A DNA stretch of 64,000 bases, from assembly GCF_040493455.1 (NCBI RefSeq), contig NZ_JANFDA010000001.1, positions 62,001 through 126,000 of the forward strand. The letters are read 5' to 3'. Shown one piece after another: positions 37,111 to 46,640 of the stretch. The translations under genes were made by a program, and so were the position numbers. Under the pieces are notes generated by a model. The model saw nothing but the letters and a program-made list of their open reading frames with translations, was not told where the DNA came from and searched no databases. Position 1 is the stretch's first letter. Each line of letters begins with the position of its first letter. Source of the DNA: Microcosmobacter sp040493455 (lineage in GTDB: Bacteria > Bacteroidota > Bacteroidia > Flavobacteriales > Flavobacteriaceae).

Positions 37111-37125
37111 CTGTCTGTAAGACAG
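37111..37125 (+). promoter_or_regulatory. Hairpin in the rplM leader
   Basis: CTGTCT-GTA-AGACAG, 20 bases before the GTG start of rplM and within the predicted leader. It is a candidate site for autoregulation by L13; I do not recognise a named leader family. Confidence 0.4.
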
Positions 37126-37144
37126 GAAAGTAAAATTATTAAGT

Positions 37145-37600
37145 GTGGATACATTAAGCTACAAAACAGTTTCTGCCAACAAAGCCACTGTAAACAAGGA
37201 GTGGGTTTTGGTTGACGCTGATGGACAAACTCTTGGTCGCTTAGCATCTAAAGTTGCAAAACTTTTAAGAGGTAAGCACAAGCCAAACTTCACACCACAC
37301 GTTGATTGCGGAGATAACGTAATTGTTGTTAATGCAGAGAAGATCAACTTAACTGGAAAGAAATGGACTGACAAAACTTACGTGCGTCATACAGGATATC
37401 CAGGTGGTCAAAGAAGTTTATCTGCTACTGAAATGTTCGAGAAAGATCCGACAAGATTAGTAGAGAGATCAGTAAAAGGAATGCTCCCTAAAAACAAATT
37501 AGGTGCTGAGCTATTCCGTAATTTAACAGTAGTCGCTGGTACTGAGCACAAACACGAAGCTCAACAACCAAAGACGATTAATTTAAACGAATTTAACTAA
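37145..37600 (+). CDS. rplM: 50S ribosomal protein L13
   Basis: 151 residues, GTG start. The N-terminus MDTLSYKTVSANKATV is the form I expect in flavobacteria, so the GTG is accepted although no ATG is present. Conserved L13 blocks: WVLVDADGQTLGRLAS, LRGKHKPNFTPHVDCGD, KMYVRHTGYPGG-like stretch near 78 and VKGMLPKNKLG near 110. Its stop overlaps the rpsI start by one base (TAATG), which couples the two. Confidence 0.97.
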   Translation: MDTLSYKTVSANKATVNKEWVLVDADGQTLGRLASKVAKLLRGKHKPNFTPHVDCGDNVIVVNAEKINLTGKKWTDKTYVRHTGYPGGQRSLSATEMFEKDPTRLVERSVKGMLPKNKLGAELFRNLTVVAGTEHKHEAQQPKTINLNEFN

Positions 37601-37986
37601 TGGAAGTAATTCACAAAATTGGCCGTAGAAAGACGGCTGTTGCTCGTGTGTATGTTGCTAAAGGAAAAGGTAACATCACGGTAAACAAAAAAGACTTGGC
37701 AGATTACTTTACTACTGCTCCATTGCAGTATAAAGTTAATCAACCTTTAGCCTTGACTAACAATGATGGCAACTTTGATATTACTGTAAATGTACATGGA
37801 GGTGGTATTACAGGTCAGGCTGAAGCTGTACGTTTAGCAATTTCTCGCGCAATGTGCGAAATTGATGAAGAAAACAGAAGTATCCTGAAGCCAGAAGGAT
37901 TATTAACTAGAGACCCAAGAATGGTAGAGCGTAAGAAATTCGGTCAGAAGAAAGCTCGTAAGAAATTCCAGTTCTCTAAGCGTTAA
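37600..37986 (+). CDS. rpsI: 30S ribosomal protein S9
   Basis: 128 residues, normal length. It begins MEVIHKIGRRKTAVARVYV and ends KKFGQKKARKKFQFSKR, the basic tail that reaches the P-site tRNA in the ribosome. Second gene of the rplM-rpsI operon. Confidence 0.97.
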   Translation: MEVIHKIGRRKTAVARVYVAKGKGNITVNKKDLADYFTTAPLQYKVNQPLALTNNDGNFDITVNVHGGGITGQAEAVRLAISRAMCEIDEENRSILKPEGLLTRDPRMVERKKFGQKKARKKFQFSKR

Positions 37987-37993
37987 TATCATT

Positions 37994-38009
37994 GCCAAAT
38001 ACATTTGGC
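37994..38009 (+). promoter_or_regulatory. Palindrome after rpsI
   Basis: GCCAAAT-AC-ATTTGGC, 8 bases after the rpsI stop. It has no T run, so it may act as a 3' end protector or processing site. Confidence 0.35.
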
Positions 38010-38048
38010 CATTATCAATTAATAACTCAAAATTTAGTTTAGCATCTA

Positions 38049-38086
38049 AATGCTTAAGGCGAACAAAAAATGACCACTTAAGCATT
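38049..38086 (+). promoter_or_regulatory. Long hairpin in the rpsB leader
   Basis: AATGCTTAAG, 18 bases, CTTAAGCATT: a 10-bp perfect stem that ends 30 bases before the rpsB ATG. A structured leader controlling S2 synthesis is plausible; no recognised family. Confidence 0.45.
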
Positions 38087-38116
38087 GCTAATTAAAGAAC
38101 GTAAACTATTACAAAA

Positions 38117-38899
38117 ATGGAAAAAGTAGAAGTTAAAGACTTACTTGAAGCAGGTGTACACTTTGGACACCTTACCAGAAAATGGGATCCAAACATGGCT
38201 CCTTACATCTATATGGAGCGTAATGGCATCCATATTATTAATCTTTACAAGACTGCAGCAAAAATCAATGAAACTGCTCAAGCACTTCACAAAATTGCTG
38301 CTTCTGGAAAGAAAATCTTATTTGTTGCTACAAAAAAGCAAGCTAAAGACATCGTTGCTGAAAAAGCAGGTGCTGTAAACATGCCTTACATCACTGAGCG
38401 TTGGCCAGGTGGAATGTTAACAAACTTTGTAACGATTAGAAAAGCCGTTAAGAAAATGGCTGCTATCGATCGTATGAAGAAAGATGGAACATTCAACTCA
38501 CTATCTAAGAAAGAACGTTTACAAGTAGACCGTCAACGTGCTAAATTAGAAAAGAACTTAGGTTCTATTAGTGACATGACACGTTTACCTGGTGCATTGT
38601 TCGTAGTAGATATTAAGCGTGAGCATATTGCAATTAAAGAAGCTCAAAAATTAAACATTCCAATCTTTGCAATGGTTGATACCAACTCTGATCCACGTCA
38701 GGTTGATTATTTAATCCCTGCAAATGACGATGCTTCTAAATCTATAGATAAAATCTTATCTATTGTAAGCTCAGCAATAGCTGATGGATTAGCAGAGCGT
38801 AAATCTGAGCGTGCAGAGAAAGATGCTGCAAAAGCAGATAAAGCTCCAGCTAAAGCAGCTGCTCCAGCTGAACCAGTAGCAGCTCAAGAAGAAGAATAA
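38117..38899 (+). CDS. rpsB: 30S ribosomal protein S2
   Basis: 260 residues. Typical S2: VKDLLEAGVHFGHLTRKWDP at the start, FVATKKQAKDIV, RWPGGMLTNF, LPGALFVVD and DTNSDPRQVDYLIPANDDA. The Ala/Lys/Glu-rich tail after about residue 228 is longer than in the E. coli protein and low in complexity. It is followed by a hairpin with a T run before tsf. Confidence 0.97.
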   Translation: MEKVEVKDLLEAGVHFGHLTRKWDPNMAPYIYMERNGIHIINLYKTAAKINETAQALHKIAASGKKILFVATKKQAKDIVAEKAGAVNMPYITERWPGGMLTNFVTIRKAVKKMAAIDRMKKDGTFNSLSKKERLQVDRQRAKLEKNLGSISDMTRLPGALFVVDIKREHIAIKEAQKLNIPIFAMVDTNSDPRQVDYLIPANDDASKSIDKILSIVSSAIADGLAERKSERAEKDAAKADKAPAKAAAPAEPVAAQEEE

Positions 38900-38921
38900 A
38901 TAACAATAACACAACACTGAT

Positions 38922-38970
38922 AAGTCGTTTAATGCGGTTCAATGTTGAAGTGTTTTAAACGACTTTTTTA
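38922..38970 (+). terminator. Hairpin with T-run between rpsB and tsf
   Basis: AAGTCGTTTAA, 22 bases, TTAAACGACTT, then a T-run. It probably lowers tsf transcription relative to rpsB rather than blocking it, since I see no clear promoter of tsf in the remaining 15 bases. Confidence 0.6.
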
Positions 38971-38984
38971 AATTTTTAAATCAT

Positions 38985-39815
38985 ATGGAATCTACAGTAA
39001 AAATAACTGCTGCAGAAGTTAACAAACTAAGAAAAACCACAGGTGCAGGAATGATGGACTGCAAGAAAGCTTTAGTAGAAGCTGGAGGTGATTTTGATAA
39101 AGCGATTGAGATCTTACGTAAAAAAGGTCAAAAGGTTGCTGCTAAGAGAGCAGACAGAGAGTCTACTGAAGGTGCTGCAATTACTAAAGTAAACGCAGGT
39201 AACACTGTTGGTGTGGCTATCGTATTAGGTTGTGAAACTGATTTCGTTGGTAAAAACGAAAGCTTTGTAAAATTAGCACACGATATGGCAGAATTAGCAT
39301 TGAACTTTAACTCTAAAGAAGAGTTTTTAGCTGCTGATTTTGGAGGAATGACTGTTGCTGACAAATTAATTGAGCAAACTGGTGTTATTGGTGAAAAACT
39401 AGACATCAATGCTTTTGAAAAAGTTGAAGCACCTTTCGTTGGATCTTACATCCACGCAGGTAACAAAATTGCTACTTTAGTTGGTTTATCAGCTGCTGCT
39501 GATGGTGCTGATGTAGTTGCTAAAGATGTTGCTATGCAAGCTGCTGCAATGAACCCTATTGCATTAAACGAAGAAGGTGTAGATGCATCTATCGTTGAAA
39601 AAGAAATTGAGATTGCTAAAGATCAATTACGTGCAGAAGGTAAGCCAGAAGCTATGTTAGACAATATCGCTAAAGGTAAATTAAAGCGTTTCTTTAAAGA
39701 CAACACTTTAGTAAACCAAGCTTTCATTAAAGATAGTAAAGTAAGCGTTGCTGATTACGTTAAGTCAATTGGTGATGTTGCTGTAGTTGACTTTAAGCGT
39801 GTTGCTTTAGGTTAA
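38985..39815 (+). CDS. tsf: Elongation factor Ts
   Basis: 276 residues. The EF-Tu contact motif is TTGAGMMDCKKAL near residue 17. FVGKNESFVKLAHD and AMNPIALNEEGVD follow. It releases GDP from EF-Tu. Length is normal. Ends before a strong terminator. Confidence 0.97.
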   Translation: MESTVKITAAEVNKLRKTTGAGMMDCKKALVEAGGDFDKAIEILRKKGQKVAAKRADRESTEGAAITKVNAGNTVGVAIVLGCETDFVGKNESFVKLAHDMAELALNFNSKEEFLAADFGGMTVADKLIEQTGVIGEKLDINAFEKVEAPFVGSYIHAGNKIATLVGLSAAADGADVVAKDVAMQAAAMNPIALNEEGVDASIVEKEIEIAKDQLRAEGKPEAMLDNIAKGKLKRFFKDNTLVNQAFIKDSKVSVADYVKSIGDVAVVDFKRVALG

Positions 39816-39837
39816 TCTATTCAAAATATAATACCAT

Positions 39838-39871
39838 AAAAAAGCGCTTCGGTAACCGAAGCGCTTTTTTT
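39838..39871. terminator. Intrinsic terminator after tsf
   Basis: A-run, AGCGCTTCGG-TAA-CCGAAGCGCT, T-run. Ends the rpsB-tsf unit; symmetrical, so it would also work in the other direction. Confidence 0.92.
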
Positions 39872-39939
39872 ATTCTCATCATTTTCACTTTTAAAGATTC
39901 CAATATTTGATTAGTTTTGCTAAACTTTCAAAAGCATTT

Positions 39940-40647
39940 ATGAAATACAAAAGAATACTTCTAAAACTATCAGGTGAAGCTTTAATGGGAAGCAGACAAT
40001 ATGGTATTGATCCAACGCGTTTAGCAGAGTATGCAGAAGACGTTAAAGCCATAACAGACTTAGGTGTTGAAGTTGCAATAGTCATCGGTGGTGGAAACAT
40101 CTTTAGAGGTGTTGCTGGCGCAAGCAATGGCATGGATAGAGTTCAAGGAGATCACATGGGAATGTTGGCTACCGTTATTAATGGATTAGCCCTACAAGGT
40201 GCTTTAGAAGATTCAGGTATCCCAACGAGGTTACAATCTGCCATTCATATCGATGAAGTTGCAGAGCCTTTCATTATGCGAAAAGCGGTGAGACATCTCG
40301 AAAAAGGACGCGTTGTTATTTTTGGTGGTGGTACAGGTAACCCTTATTTTACAACAGATTCTGCTGCTGTTTTACGCGCTATTGAAATAAAAGCAGATGT
40401 TATTCTAAAAGGTACTCGTGTAGATGGTATTTACAATGATGACCCAGAAAAAAACAAAGAAGCTGTAAAGTTTGACCATATTTCTTTTGATGATGTCCTT
40501 AAACAAGGATTAAAAGTTATGGATACTACAGCCTTCACCCTAAGTCAAGAAAATGAACTGCCTATTATTGTTTTCGATATGAACAAAAAGGGCAACCTAC
40601 TAAAGGTGGTTTCTGGTGAAAACATAGGAACTAAAGTGAATTTGTAA
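39940..40647 (+). CDS. pyrH: UMP kinase
   Basis: 235 residues from ATG 39940 (MKYKRILLKLSGEAL), the conserved start; an upstream TTG in frame would only add non-conserved residues. Motifs: GGGNIFRG near 55, DHMGMLATVINGLAL, FGGGTGNPYFTTDSAA. Phosphorylates UMP to UDP in pyrimidine synthesis. Followed by frr after 44 bases, the common pyrH-frr pair. Confidence 0.96.
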   Translation: MKYKRILLKLSGEALMGSRQYGIDPTRLAEYAEDVKAITDLGVEVAIVIGGGNIFRGVAGASNGMDRVQGDHMGMLATVINGLALQGALEDSGIPTRLQSAIHIDEVAEPFIMRKAVRHLEKGRVVIFGGGTGNPYFTTDSAAVLRAIEIKADVILKGTRVDGIYNDDPEKNKEAVKFDHISFDDVLKQGLKVMDTTAFTLSQENELPIIVFDMNKKGNLLKVVSGENIGTKVNL

Positions 40648-40691
40648 ATTTGGCTTACATTTTGATGAGCATCAATTAAAACACTAAAACA

Positions 40692-41249
40692 ATGAACGAA
40701 GAGATTCAATTTATATTAGACACTGCAAAAGAAGCAATGGATAATGCTGTAAAGCATTTAGAGAAGCAATTGTCCAATATTAGAGCTGGTAAAGCAAGTC
40801 CAGCTATGTTGGGTAGTGTAATGGTTGATTATTATGGCTCTCAGACTCCGTTGAATCAGGTTGCAAATGTCAATACTCCAGATGGTCGTACCATTACGGT
40901 ACAACCATGGGAAAAATCTATGCTTCAAGAAATTGAAAGAGGAATTATGCTAGCAAACCTTGGATTCAATCCTATGAACAATGGGGAATCTATCATCATT
41001 AATGTACCGCCTTTAACAGAGGAACGTCGTAGAGATTTAGCCAAACAAGCTAAAGCTGAAGCTGAAGATGCAAAAGTTGGTGTTAGAAATGCCCGAAAAG
41101 ATGCCAATAACGATATTAAGAAGGTTGAAGATGCTTCCGAGGATGTAAAAAGCAATGCTGAAGTTGATGTACAAGATTTAACCAATAAGTACGTTAGTAA
41201 AGTTGATGATATGCTTAGCCTAAAGGAAAAGGAAATTATGACTGTATAA
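40692..41249 (+). CDS. frr: Ribosome recycling factor
   Basis: 185 residues, normal length. Signature stretches: HLEKQLSNIRAGKASPAML, VNTPDGRTITVQPWEKSM and PPLTEERRRDLAKQAK. It frees ribosomes from mRNA after termination, together with EF-G. A terminator follows at once. Confidence 0.97.
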   Translation: MNEEIQFILDTAKEAMDNAVKHLEKQLSNIRAGKASPAMLGSVMVDYYGSQTPLNQVANVNTPDGRTITVQPWEKSMLQEIERGIMLANLGFNPMNNGESIIINVPPLTEERRRDLAKQAKAEAEDAKVGVRNARKDANNDIKKVEDASEDVKSNAEVDVQDLTNKYVSKVDDMLSLKEKEIMTV

Positions 41250-41253
41250 TTTT

Positions 41254-41276
41254 AAGCGACATTAAGTCGCTTTTTT
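41254..41276 (+). terminator. Intrinsic terminator after frr
   Basis: AAGCGAC-ATTAA-GTCGCTT followed by a T-run, 5 bases after the frr stop. Confidence 0.88.
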
Positions 41277-41305
41277 CTTGCTAACCAAAAACCCTCACAC
41301 ATTTA

Positions 41306-42580
41306 ATGATTTTTCGTTGTGCATTATTATTCTTATTGTTTAGCCTATGTGCACATTCGCAAACTAATCCCAATTCCAAAGATTCTACAAGAGTTGCTCA
41401 GGATTCCATAAAAAAAGCTGAGTTCTTAAGTTATCTTGGTAATGGCTACTTCCCTACTCGATACTTTGATATCGACCTTCGATATCTCATAAAGTACAAT
41501 CAGTTTGAAGGACTTCGAACAGGGCTTGGAGGTACTACCAACAAAAATTTTTCTGAGCGTTATAGAATTAGCGGTTATTGGGTTTATGGTTTTAAAGACG
41601 ATAAGGACAAGTACAGTATTTCTGGTGGGCTTAGGGTAAATCCTAAGCGCAATACCTGGATTAATATTTCGTACACGGATGATCTTCAAGAAACGGGAAG
41701 CTCCAAGTTTTTAACGGATAAACGCTTCTTTACTTTTTTTGAACCCCGATTGCTAAACATTGATTTGTTCCATAGGCATATTACCAAAACCATAGGATTA
41801 GAGCATCAAATCTCTAAACATTTACTTTCAGAAACCCAGTTTTCCTTAAGTAAAGTAAACCCAACGTACACGTATAATTTTGCACTAAACGGTCTGAACT
41901 TCAATAGCTTTGATCTCAGCCTAGCGAGGGTAAGTTTGCAATGGAGTCCATTTAGTAATTACGAGTTCAAAGACGATGTTTTAGTCGAGACTAAAAATGG
42001 GTTTCCTAAATTTACACTTCAATACACTAAGAGTTTTGCAGACATTTTGGGTAGTGATTTCAACTTTTCAAAATTTGATTTCAGAACCATTTACGAAATG
42101 ACGCACGGCAATACTTCGAGGTCGAACATTACACTCACGGCAGGATTTGCCAATGGAGACACACCACTTACGCATCTGTATCATGCGTATCCAAACAACA
42201 TCACAAAAGAAACCATATTACAACGTTTTTCTGTAGCTGGGCTCAACAGTTTTGAAACCATGTATTTTAATGAGTTCTTCTCTGATAGATTTGCCACGCT
42301 ACAATTCAAACACTATCTGAAGCCTTTCAAAATATCGGAATGGTTCAAACCACAATTAGTACTCATCACTCGACATGCACTTGGCGATATGGCAAATCAA
42401 GAGCGTCATCAAGGTATACTATTCAATACCCTTGATCAGCTTTATTCAGAATCTGGTATAGAAATCAACAAACTTGTGTTCGGTTTTGGACTGAGCTTCG
42501 CCTATAGATATGGCAGTTACTATCTCCCAAATTTTGAAGATAACGTCGCATTTAAGTTCACCTTTAATCTTTCATTATAA
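41306..42580 (+). CDS. Outer-membrane beta-barrel protein resembling the C-terminal part of DUF5686
   Basis: 424 residues, signal peptide to about 19 (LCAHSQ). The body is a series of amphipathic strands ending VAFKFTFNLSL, typical of an outer-membrane barrel. Blocks such as RYFDIDLRYLIKYNQFEGLRTG, YGFKDDKDKYSISGG and FNEFFSDRF-type ends recall DUF5686 proteins. The N-terminal carboxypeptidase-like domain of full DUF5686 members is absent. Function unknown. Family assignment is from memory and moderate. Confidence 0.6.
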   Translation: MIFRCALLFLLFSLCAHSQTNPNSKDSTRVAQDSIKKAEFLSYLGNGYFPTRYFDIDLRYLIKYNQFEGLRTGLGGTTNKNFSERYRISGYWVYGFKDDKDKYSISGGLRVNPKRNTWINISYTDDLQETGSSKFLTDKRFFTFFEPRLLNIDLFHRHITKTIGLEHQISKHLLSETQFSLSKVNPTYTYNFALNGLNFNSFDLSLARVSLQWSPFSNYEFKDDVLVETKNGFPKFTLQYTKSFADILGSDFNFSKFDFRTIYEMTHGNTSRSNITLTAGFANGDTPLTHLYHAYPNNITKETILQRFSVAGLNSFETMYFNEFFSDRFATLQFKHYLKPFKISEWFKPQLVLITRHALGDMANQERHQGILFNTLDQLYSESGIEINKLVFGFGLSFAYRYGSYYLPNFEDNVAFKFTFNLSL

Positions 42581-42616
42581 TACGTTAATTTATTGAGCTA
42601 ATCCTTAGGTTTTTTC

Positions 42617-42624
42617 TACCTTTG
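42617..42624 (+). promoter_or_regulatory. -7 promoter box of the RND exporter gene
   Basis: TACCTTTG fits TAnnTTTG, 19 bases before the ATG; a TTGA at 42593 is a possible -33 element. Confidence 0.55.
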
Positions 42625-42643
42625 CGCCTCTTTAATAACGCTA

Positions 42644-45049
42644 ATGTTCAAACTCTTAACTACAGGCTTTTGGGAAGCAGTTGCAAGATTAATTCTTCGC
42701 AACAAGATTACTATCCTAATCTTTGTGATTTTAGCCACTGTTTTTTGGAGTTATCAATGGAAACACATGCGTTTTACCTATACCGAAGCAAATATGCTTC
42801 CGGATGATCATGAGGTAAACCTTACCTATAATAATTTTCTGGATGTATTTGGTGAAGAAGGCAACCTCATCGTTATAGGCGTAAAAGATTCTTCTTTATT
42901 TACGGTTGAAAAGATCAATGCATGGAATCGTTTGTCTAATGATTTTAAGGCTTATGATGAAGTTGAAACTGTATTATCCATTAAGGATTTACAAAAACTT
43001 GTAAAGAACACTAAGGAAGAACGGTTTGACATTGAACCTTTTATCAAGGACTCTATAACTTCAATTGAGCAGATCAATACGCTTCAGGAAGAATTATTTA
43101 AAAAATACCCTTTTTACGACAATTTCTTATTTAATCCTGAAACCAAGACAGTACGCACAGCTATTTATCTTAGGAAGGATATTGTCAATACTCCAGCCCG
43201 AAAAGATTTCATCCTCAACACCTTAGAAAATAAGATAAATGACTTTAGAACTGAGAGCAACCTCGATGTTAAAGTCTCTGGAATGCCTTACATCAGAACA
43301 CTTAACTCACAAGTAATTGTTGAAGAAATTAGCTGGTTTATTGGTGCCGCATTATTAGTGACGTCACTTATATTTTTCTTATTCTTCAGATCGTTTAGAG
43401 CCACATTTATATCGCTCATAGTTGTGTGTGTTGGCGTGATGTGGACCTTTGGAATTCTTGGTCTCTTGAAGTATGAAATCACTGTTTTAACGGCTCTAAT
43501 TCCACCTTTAATTATTGTGATAGGAATACCAAATTGTATCTTCCTGATCAATAAATATCAACACGAAGTAAAGTCTCATGGAAATAAGGTAAAATCATTA
43601 CAGCGCGTTATCACCAAAATTGGTAATGCAACCTTAATGACCAATGTTACTACGGCTTCCGGTTTTGCAACATTTATATTGACTCAAAGTAAGTTGCTCA
43701 AAGAGTTTGGTATTGTGGCATCGTTGAGTATTCTGGCAATATTCATACTATGCTTACTTATTATTCCTATCATATACACCTTTTTACCTTATCCAAAAGC
43801 ACGCCACCTTGAGCATTTAAACAAACGCTGGATTGGTGGTTTTGTAAATTGGATGGAGCGTATGGTAAGGCACAAACGTATTACCATCTATGCTACTGCT
43901 GTGGTATTACTAATGGCTAGTATGATTGGCATTAATAAGATTATTATCTCCGGAAGTCTTATCGAAGACATGCCTAAGGAGAAACAATTCTTTAAAGACA
44001 TTCGCTTTTTTGAAGAAGAGTTCAATGGTATCATGCCATTAGAAATCATGGTTGATACCAAGCGTAAAAAAGGTGTAATGAAGCTCGCTACGCTCAAGCG
44101 TATGAACCAACTTGAAGACCTCATCACTGAGACTCCAGAGCTATCTAGACCTGTCTCCGTAGTGAGTTTGGTAAAGTATGCTAAGCAAGCATATACTAAT
44201 GGCAATCCGAAATACTATCAGCTTCCAACCAGTCAGGAAAATTTATTTATCTCTTCATACATAAAGAAGTCTTCTTCAGATGTTGACCTTTTGAAAAACT
44301 TTGTGGACAGTACTGGCCGTTATGCTAGGATTACCACTTTCATGAAAGACATTGGTACGGATCGTATGAAACGTATCGAAGAGAATATCAATGATAAGAT
44401 TGAAAAAGTATTCCCAAAAGAGCGTTACGATGTTACAGTAACTGGTAAAGCGTTAGTCTTCCAAAAAGGAACGACTTATTTAGTAAATAATCTTATTATT
44501 TCACTGTCACTAGCTATATTCCTTATATCGCTATTTATGGCATATATGTTTAGGTCTGTGAGAATGATTGTAGTATCGTTAATTCCTAACTTATTGCCAC
44601 TACTAGTTACTGCAGGACTGATGGGTTATCTTGGTGTACCAATAAAACCTTCGACCATATTAGTCTTTAGTATTGCTTTTGGTATTTCTGTGGATGACAC
44701 CATTCACTTTTTAGCAAAATACAGACAAGAACTTCAGGCTAACCACTGGAAAATTAGAAAGTCTGTTTACGCAGCATTACGCGAAACTGGTGTGAGTATG
44801 TTCTATACGTCCATTGTATTATTCTTTGGATTCTCCGTGTTTACCATTTCAAGTTTTGGTGGTACGGTAGCTTTGGGTGCTTTGGTATCTGCCACACTAT
44901 TATTTGCAATGTTGTCCAACTTACTCTTATTGCCTTCGCTATTACTATCATTGGAAAGAAGCATTGCCAATAAAGAAGTACTTCGTAAGCCTGCGATTCA
45001 AATTATTCCTGAGGCTGTTGAAGACATTTCTGAAGACGAGGAAGAATAG
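42644..45049 (+). CDS. RND superfamily (MMPL/SSD-type) exporter
   Basis: 801 residues. Two halves, each with one leading membrane helix, a large periplasmic domain and a five-helix bundle: helices near 22-42 and 230-385, then 415-435 and 625-780. The second bundle has SIAFGISVDDTIHFLAKYR, the proton-relay helix form of MMPL-like exporters. Substrate is unknown; lipids or sterol-like molecules are usual for the group. Long for a single transporter gene but no partner subunits are nearby. Confidence 0.85.
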   Translation: MFKLLTTGFWEAVARLILRNKITILIFVILATVFWSYQWKHMRFTYTEANMLPDDHEVNLTYNNFLDVFGEEGNLIVIGVKDSSLFTVEKINAWNRLSNDFKAYDEVETVLSIKDLQKLVKNTKEERFDIEPFIKDSITSIEQINTLQEELFKKYPFYDNFLFNPETKTVRTAIYLRKDIVNTPARKDFILNTLENKINDFRTESNLDVKVSGMPYIRTLNSQVIVEEISWFIGAALLVTSLIFFLFFRSFRATFISLIVVCVGVMWTFGILGLLKYEITVLTALIPPLIIVIGIPNCIFLINKYQHEVKSHGNKVKSLQRVITKIGNATLMTNVTTASGFATFILTQSKLLKEFGIVASLSILAIFILCLLIIPIIYTFLPYPKARHLEHLNKRWIGGFVNWMERMVRHKRITIYATAVVLLMASMIGINKIIISGSLIEDMPKEKQFFKDIRFFEEEFNGIMPLEIMVDTKRKKGVMKLATLKRMNQLEDLITETPELSRPVSVVSLVKYAKQAYTNGNPKYYQLPTSQENLFISSYIKKSSSDVDLLKNFVDSTGRYARITTFMKDIGTDRMKRIEENINDKIEKVFPKERYDVTVTGKALVFQKGTTYLVNNLIISLSLAIFLISLFMAYMFRSVRMIVVSLIPNLLPLLVTAGLMGYLGVPIKPSTILVFSIAFGISVDDTIHFLAKYRQELQANHWKIRKSVYAALRETGVSMFYTSIVLFFGFSVFTISSFGGTVALGALVSATLLFAMLSNLLLLPSLLLSLERSIANKEVLRKPAIQIIPEAVEDISEDEEE

Positions 45050-45128
45050 GGATAAATCTTGCGCTGTAATCCATTATTTTATTAGTATTGTTTTTAGTGA
45101 TTTAAGTTTTAAAGCATTGGTCTTTTTT

Positions 45129-45136
45129 TATCTTTG
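45129..45136 (+). promoter_or_regulatory. -7 promoter box of asnS
   Basis: TATCTTTG fits TAnnTTTG, 20 bases before the asnS ATG. The -33 side is T-rich without a clear TTTG. Confidence 0.55.
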
Positions 45137-45156
45137 CACTTTAAATTTTTTGAACT

Positions 45157-46590
45157 ATGACAAGTCGTACAGTCGCACAATTATTATCGGATGATATCAG
45201 CTTGCAAGAAGTTGAGGTGAAAGGTTGGGTAAGAACGTTTAGAGCAGATCGTTTTATTGCTCTAAATGATGGTTCTACGATTAATAATATTCAGTGTGTT
45301 GTAGATTTTGAAAATACAGACGAATCTATTCTTAAGCGTATCACTACTGGTGCTGCGGTGCATATAAAAGGAGCGTTGGTTGAAAGCCAAGGTAAAGGTC
45401 AGAAAGTTGAAATTCAAGTTAATGACATTGAAATTCTAGGAGACTCTGACCCTAAAGAGTATCCTATTCAACCTAAGAAGCATACGTTTGAATTTTTACG
45501 TGATAATGCTCACTTAAGAACTCGCACCAACACCTTTAGTGCCGTAATGCGTTTGCGCTCTTCTTTGTCGTTTGCAATACACAAGTATTTTAATGACAAT
45601 GGGTTCTATTATATGCACACACCTTTTATAACTGGCAGTGATGCAGAAGGTGCTGGTGAAATGTTTAGAGTATCTACATTAGATCCAAAAAACCCACCAC
45701 TTACAGAGGAGGGTGAAGTAGATTATAAAGAAGATTTCTTTGGAAAAGAAACCAACTTAACGGTTTCTGGTCAATTAGAAGCAGAGACTTATGCTATGTC
45801 TCTTGGTAAGGTCTATACCTTTGGCCCGACGTTTAGAGCAGAGAATTCTAATACGAGTCGTCACTTGGCTGAATTCTGGATGATAGAGCCAGAAGTTGCC
45901 TTTATGGATTTAGCAGGAAACATGGACTTAGCTGAAGACTTCATGAAATCTGTGATTAGCTATGTTTTAGAACATAATAAAGAAGATTTAGAGTTTTTGG
46001 ATGAACGCTTAGCAAAAGAGGAAGAAAAATTACCTCAAGCACAACGCAGTCCAATGGGATTGATTGAGAAATTGAAGTTTGTAGTAGACAATCATTTCAA
46101 ACGCGTAAGCTATACGGAAGCTATTGACATTTTACGCAATAGTAAACCAAACAAGAAAAAGAAATTCGACTATATCATAGAAGAATGGGGTGCTGATCTA
46201 CAGAGTGAGCATGAGCGTTTCTTAGTAGAAAAACACTTTAAATGTCCAGTAATCTTATTTGATTATCCTGCAAACATTAAGGCGTTTTACATGCGCTTAA
46301 ACGAAGATGGGAAAACGGTTAGAGCCATGGATATTTTGTTTCCAGGGATTGGAGAAATCATTGGAGGCTCTCAACGTGAAGAACGTCTGGAGGTACTAAA
46401 AGAGAAAATGGCAGCGTTAGATATTCCGGAAGAAGAATTATGGTGGTATCTAGACCTAAGAAAATATGGTACAGCTGTACATTCTGGATTTGGACTGGGT
46501 CTAGAGCGTTTGGTAATGTTTGCGACTGGTATGAGCAACATTAGAGATGTAATCCCTTATCCAAGAACGCCTCAAAATGCAGAGTTCTAA
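45157..46590 (+). CDS. asnS: Asparaginyl-tRNA synthetase
   Basis: 477 residues. N-terminal OB fold (about 15-110; VKGWVRTFRA) for tRNA, then the class II catalytic domain: FSAVMRLRSSLSFAIHKYF, FRAENSNTSRHLAEFWMIEPE and the last motif GFGLGLERLVMF. The HLAEFWMIEPE stretch distinguishes AsnRS from AspRS. With asnS present, asparagine is charged directly. Confidence 0.96.
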   Translation: MTSRTVAQLLSDDISLQEVEVKGWVRTFRADRFIALNDGSTINNIQCVVDFENTDESILKRITTGAAVHIKGALVESQGKGQKVEIQVNDIEILGDSDPKEYPIQPKKHTFEFLRDNAHLRTRTNTFSAVMRLRSSLSFAIHKYFNDNGFYYMHTPFITGSDAEGAGEMFRVSTLDPKNPPLTEEGEVDYKEDFFGKETNLTVSGQLEAETYAMSLGKVYTFGPTFRAENSNTSRHLAEFWMIEPEVAFMDLAGNMDLAEDFMKSVISYVLEHNKEDLEFLDERLAKEEEKLPQAQRSPMGLIEKLKFVVDNHFKRVSYTEAIDILRNSKPNKKKKFDYIIEEWGADLQSEHERFLVEKHFKCPVILFDYPANIKAFYMRLNEDGKTVRAMDILFPGIGEIIGGSQREERLEVLKEKMAALDIPEEELWWYLDLRKYGTAVHSGFGLGLERLVMFATGMSNIRDVIPYPRTPQNAEF

Positions 46591-46640
46591 TATATTCTGT
46601 TTCTATTTACTATCTTTAATTAGTCATTGAGATTTAACCT

